From an uncultured Porphyromonadaceae bacterium (GTDB taxonomy: Bacteria; Bacteroidota; Bacteroidia; Bacteroidales; Muribaculaceae), in NCBI GenBank assembly GCA_902461565.1, contig CABPYL010000019.1, forward strand, positions 1-53,308: a DNA stretch of 53,308 bases, in the 5' to 3' direction. Made by a program: the position numbers and the translations under genes. The notes beneath the pieces are model-generated. The model saw only the letters and a program-made list of their open reading frames with translations. It did not search any database and was not told where the DNA came from. Positions 50,751 through 53,308 of the stretch are shown piece after piece; within the stretch, counting starts at the first letter, position 1; each line of letters starts with the position of its first letter.

Positions 50751-52877
50751 ATGGCTAACAAAGACGAACATCTTAAATATACCCGCAACATCGGCATTAT
50801 GGCTCACATCGATGCCGGTAAAACCACCACTTCCGAACGCATCCTTTTCTACACCGGCCTTACCCACAAAATCGGTGAGGTTCACGACGGTGCCGCAACT
50901 ATGGACTGGATGGAGCAGGAACAGGAACGCGGTATAACAATTACTTCCGCCGCTACCACAGCATTCTGGAAATATAACGACGAGAAGTATAAAATCAATC
51001 TGATCGACACCCCGGGACACGTGGATTTCACCGTGGAAGTAGAACGCTCGTTACGCGTACTCGACGGTGCTGTCGCTGCATTCTGTGCTGTCGGCGGCGT
51101 TGAACCCCAGTCTGAAACTGTATGGCGCCAGGCCGATAAATACAATGTGCCCCGCATCGGTTATGTAAACAAGATGGACCGCTCCGGCGCAAACTTCCTT
51201 GAGGTTGTTCGCCAGGTACATGATGTGCTGGGTGCCAATCCCTGCCCCATTGAGCTGCCTATCGGTGCCGAGGAAACTTTCAAGGGCATTATCGACCTTG
51301 TGAAGATGAAGGCTGTTTACTGGCATGACGAGACTATGGGCGCCGACTATGAAATCGACGAAATTCCCGACAGTCTCCGCGATGAAGCCGAAACATGGCG
51401 CGACAAGATGCTTGAGAATCTTGCCAACTACGATGATGCGCTGATGGAGAAGTATTTCGACGATCCTTCCACCATCTCTGAAACTGAGATCAAGGCAGCC
51501 ATCCGCAAGGCAACTCTGAGCATGGATATAGTTCCCATGATCTGCGGTTCGTCCTTCAAGAACAAAGGTGTGCAGTATCTGCTGGATGCAGTATGCGCAT
51601 ATCTGCCCAGCCCTGTAGACAGTGGCTGCGTTGAAGGTCATGCCGTTGACAATCCCGACGAAATACTTACCCGTGAGCCCAGCAGTGACGCTCCCATGTG
51701 CGCTCTGGCATTCAAGATTGCCACTGATCCCTATGTTGGCCGTCTCTGCTTCTTCCGTGTGTACTCCGGTGACGTTAACGCCGGTTCCTACGTTCTCAAC
51801 AGCCGTTCCGGCAAGAAAGAGCGTGTGAGCCGTCTGTTCCAGATGCACTCCAATAAGCAGAATGCCAAGGAAATGATAGGTTGCGGCGATATCGGCGCAG
51901 GCGTAGGTTTCAAGGATATCCGTACAGGTGATACCCTCTGCGACGAAAACCATCCCATCGTTCTCGAGGCTATGGAATTCCCTGATCCTGTTATCGGTAT
52001 CGCAGTAGAACCCAAGACACAGAAAGACCTTGACAAGCTCGGCGTAGGTCTGCAGAAACTTGCCGAGGAGGATCCCACATTCCGCGTTGAGACAAACGAG
52101 GAAACAGGTCAGACTGTTATCTCCGGTATGGGTGAGCTTCACCTCGACATTATTATCGACCGTCTGCGTCGTGAGTTCAAGGTTGAATGTAACCAGGGCC
52201 GTCCGCAGGTTACCTACAAGGAGGCTATCACACGCCCCGTAGAGCTTCGCGAAGTATTCAAGAAGCAGACCGGTGGTCGCGGTAAGTTCGCCGACATTAT
52301 CGTTCGCGTAGAACCTGTTGACGAAGGCTTTGAAGGCAATCTTCAGTTTGTTGACGAGGTTAAGGGCGGTAACATTCCCAAGGAATTTATTCCCTCTATC
52401 CAGAAGGGCTTCACAACAGCTATGAAGAACGGTGTGCTCGCCGGCTTCCCCGTAGAGCACCTGAAAGTTACCGTTATCGACGGTTCTTTCCACCCGGTTG
52501 ACTCTGATCAGCTGTCGTTCGAACTGTGCGCTATCTCCGCATTCAAGAAAGCATGCGAGAAAGCCGGTCCTGTTCTTCTCGAACCTATCATGAAGATCGA
52601 GGTTGTTACTCCCGAGGAATCGATGGGCGACGTTATCTCCGACCTTAACAAGCGCCGTGGTCAGGTCGAAGGCATGGAAACAAGCCGCAGCGGTGCCCGC
52701 GTTGTAAAGGCAAAGGCTCCTCTGGCCGAAATGTTCGGCTATGTAACAGCTCTGCGTACCATCACTTCCGGCCGTGCTACCTCCACCATGTCGTTCTCGC
52801 ACTACGCCGAGGTATCCAACAGCATCGCCAAGGAAGTGCTTGCCGAATGCCAGGGCCGCGCCGACCTTCTTAAATAA
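50751..52877 (+). CDS. fusA: Elongation factor G
   Basis: GTPase that drives translocation of tRNA and mRNA on the ribosome. The 708-residue protein has G1 MAHIDAGKTTTSERI, G2 QERGITITSAATT, G3 IDTPGHVDFTVEVERS, G4 NKMDRSGANF, and domain IV-V sequence (QTGGRGKFADI, HLKVTVIDGSFHPVDSD, GRATSTMSFSHYAEV). Bacteroidota often carry a second, divergent EF-G elsewhere; this copy in the str operon is the ordinary one by position. tuf does not follow it here; rpsJ does, after 19 bp. Confidence 0.98.
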   Translation: MANKDEHLKYTRNIGIMAHIDAGKTTTSERILFYTGLTHKIGEVHDGAATMDWMEQEQERGITITSAATTAFWKYNDEKYKINLIDTPGHVDFTVEVERSLRVLDGAVAAFCAVGGVEPQSETVWRQADKYNVPRIGYVNKMDRSGANFLEVVRQVHDVLGANPCPIELPIGAEETFKGIIDLVKMKAVYWHDETMGADYEIDEIPDSLRDEAETWRDKMLENLANYDDALMEKYFDDPSTISETEIKAAIRKATLSMDIVPMICGSSFKNKGVQYLLDAVCAYLPSPVDSGCVEGHAVDNPDEILTREPSSDAPMCALAFKIATDPYVGRLCFFRVYSGDVNAGSYVLNSRSGKKERVSRLFQMHSNKQNAKEMIGCGDIGAGVGFKDIRTGDTLCDENHPIVLEAMEFPDPVIGIAVEPKTQKDLDKLGVGLQKLAEEDPTFRVETNEETGQTVISGMGELHLDIIIDRLRREFKVECNQGRPQVTYKEAITRPVELREVFKKQTGGRGKFADIIVRVEPVDEGFEGNLQFVDEVKGGNIPKEFIPSIQKGFTTAMKNGVLAGFPVEHLKVTVIDGSFHPVDSDQLSFELCAISAFKKACEKAGPVLLEPIMKIEVVTPEESMGDVISDLNKRRGQVEGMETSRSGARVVKAKAPLAEMFGYVTALRTITSGRATSTMSFSHYAEVSNSIAKEVLAECQGRADLLK

Positions 52878-52896
52878 AATATAACACCAACCATAT

Positions 52897-53202
52897 ATGA
52901 ATCCCGTAATTCGCATCAAACTCAAATCTTACGACCACAGCCTCGTTGACAAGTCGGCTGAGAAAATCGTAAAGACCGTGAAGTCGATCGGCGCAGTTAT
53001 CAGCGGACCCATTCCCCTGCCTACGCACAAGCGCATTTTCACGGTAAACCGCTCCACCTTCGTTAACAAGAAGAGCCGCGAGCAGTTCCAGCTGAGCTGC
53101 TACAAGCGCCTCATCGATATCTACAACGCCACCCCCAAGATTGTGGACGCTCTGATGAAACTCGAGCTCCCCAGCGGCGTAGAAGTGGAAATCAAGTGCT
53201 AA
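52897..53202 (+). CDS. rpsJ: 30S ribosomal protein S10
   Basis: The 101-residue product (MNPVIRIKLKSYDHSLVDKS; VISGPIPLPTHKRIFTVNRS; KKSREQFQLSCYKRLIDIY) is S10, which sits in the 30S head and also acts with NusB in antitermination. It follows fusA by 19 bp, so in this genome the str and S10 blocks are joined without a tuf gene between them. Confidence 0.98.
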   Translation: MNPVIRIKLKSYDHSLVDKSAEKIVKTVKSIGAVISGPIPLPTHKRIFTVNRSTFVNKKSREQFQLSCYKRLIDIYNATPKIVDALMKLELPSGVEVEIKC

Positions 53203-53257
53203 TACAGCTTATATAATCGCACCTCACAAACATTTTTAAATATCAACATTTACAGAA

Positions 53258-53308
53258 ATGCCAGGATTAATTGGAAAGAAAATCGGAATGACATCCGTTT
53301 TCAGTGCC
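53258..53308 (+). CDS. rplC: 50S ribosomal protein L3, 5' end only
   Basis: The last 51 bases encode MPGLIGKKIGMTSVFSA, the conserved N-terminus of L3. The gene runs off the window. It starts 55 bp after rpsJ, the standard S10-operon order. Confidence 0.93.
   Translation, partial: MPGLIGKKIGMTSVFSA

Noticed and set aside
51051..52925. 624-codon open frame antisense to fusA
   Set aside because: A shadow of the highly biased fusA codons, with no recognisable protein features.
1..53308. tRNA genes, CRISPR arrays or insertion sequences
   Set aside because: No cloverleaf with tRNA consensus, no regular short repeats with spacers and no transposase frame were seen; the only repeat element is the nested palindrome at 15981-16182.

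Overview
The window is a chromosomal segment of a Bacteroidales bacterium, most likely close to Muribaculaceae. The evidence is the division/cell-wall gene order, the Bacteroidota promoter signature (TTTG, about 20 bp, TAnnTTTG) found before several operons, several proteins with C-terminal type IX secretion (T9SS) sorting domains, a PorW/SprE-type T9SS lipoprotein, and DUF2851 and DUF4494 genes. The family-level placement is inference. I saw no tRNA, rRNA, CRISPR array, prophage or insertion sequence.

Layout. (1) 1-2.8 kb, minus strand, visibly A+T-richer than the rest: a T9SS-sorted secreted protein followed by a subtilisin-like protease cut by the window edge. (2) 2.9-6.7 kb, minus: an operon of an unrecognised single-pass membrane protein, riboflavin synthase and a DUF2851 protein. 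(3) 6.8-10.2 kb, minus: a large GLUG-repeat surface protein preceded by a roughly 340-nt structured RNA with its own promoter and intrinsic terminator. (4) 10.3-15.9 kb, minus: rimP-nusA-infB, then a perfect hairpin terminator and folK. (5) 15.9-16.2 kb: a nested inverted-repeat element. (6) 16.3-34.9 kb, minus: the division/cell-wall (dcw) cluster rsmH-ftsL-ftsI-murE-mraY-murD-ftsW-murG-murC-ftsQ-ftsA-ftsZ, continuing into a sirtuin, an SGNH hydrolase, a DUF4494 gene and yggS. No mraZ precedes rsmH. (7) 35-46.4 kb, minus: a tight run rel-pgpH-porW-SpoU methyltransferase-LD-carboxypeptidase-hrpB. (8) 46.5-49.3 kb, minus: two tandem paralogous secreted proteins with YD-like repeats and T9SS-type C-termini. 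(9) 49.4-53.3 kb, plus: rpsL-rpsG-fusA-rpsJ-rplC (cut), the start of the str/S10 ribosomal block.

How it fits together. Most of the window is growth machinery: peptidoglycan precursor synthesis and septation, translation initiation and transcription elongation factors, ribosomal proteins, and two nucleotide second-messenger enzymes ((p)ppGpp and c-di-AMP). The accessory part is secreted: four T9SS-type cargo proteins plus one part of the T9SS itself. The observations most worth checking are the structured RNA before the GLUG gene, the nested palindrome between yggS and rimP, the switch-like rimP leader, the terminator directly before folK, and the attenuator-like hairpin between rpsL and rpsG.
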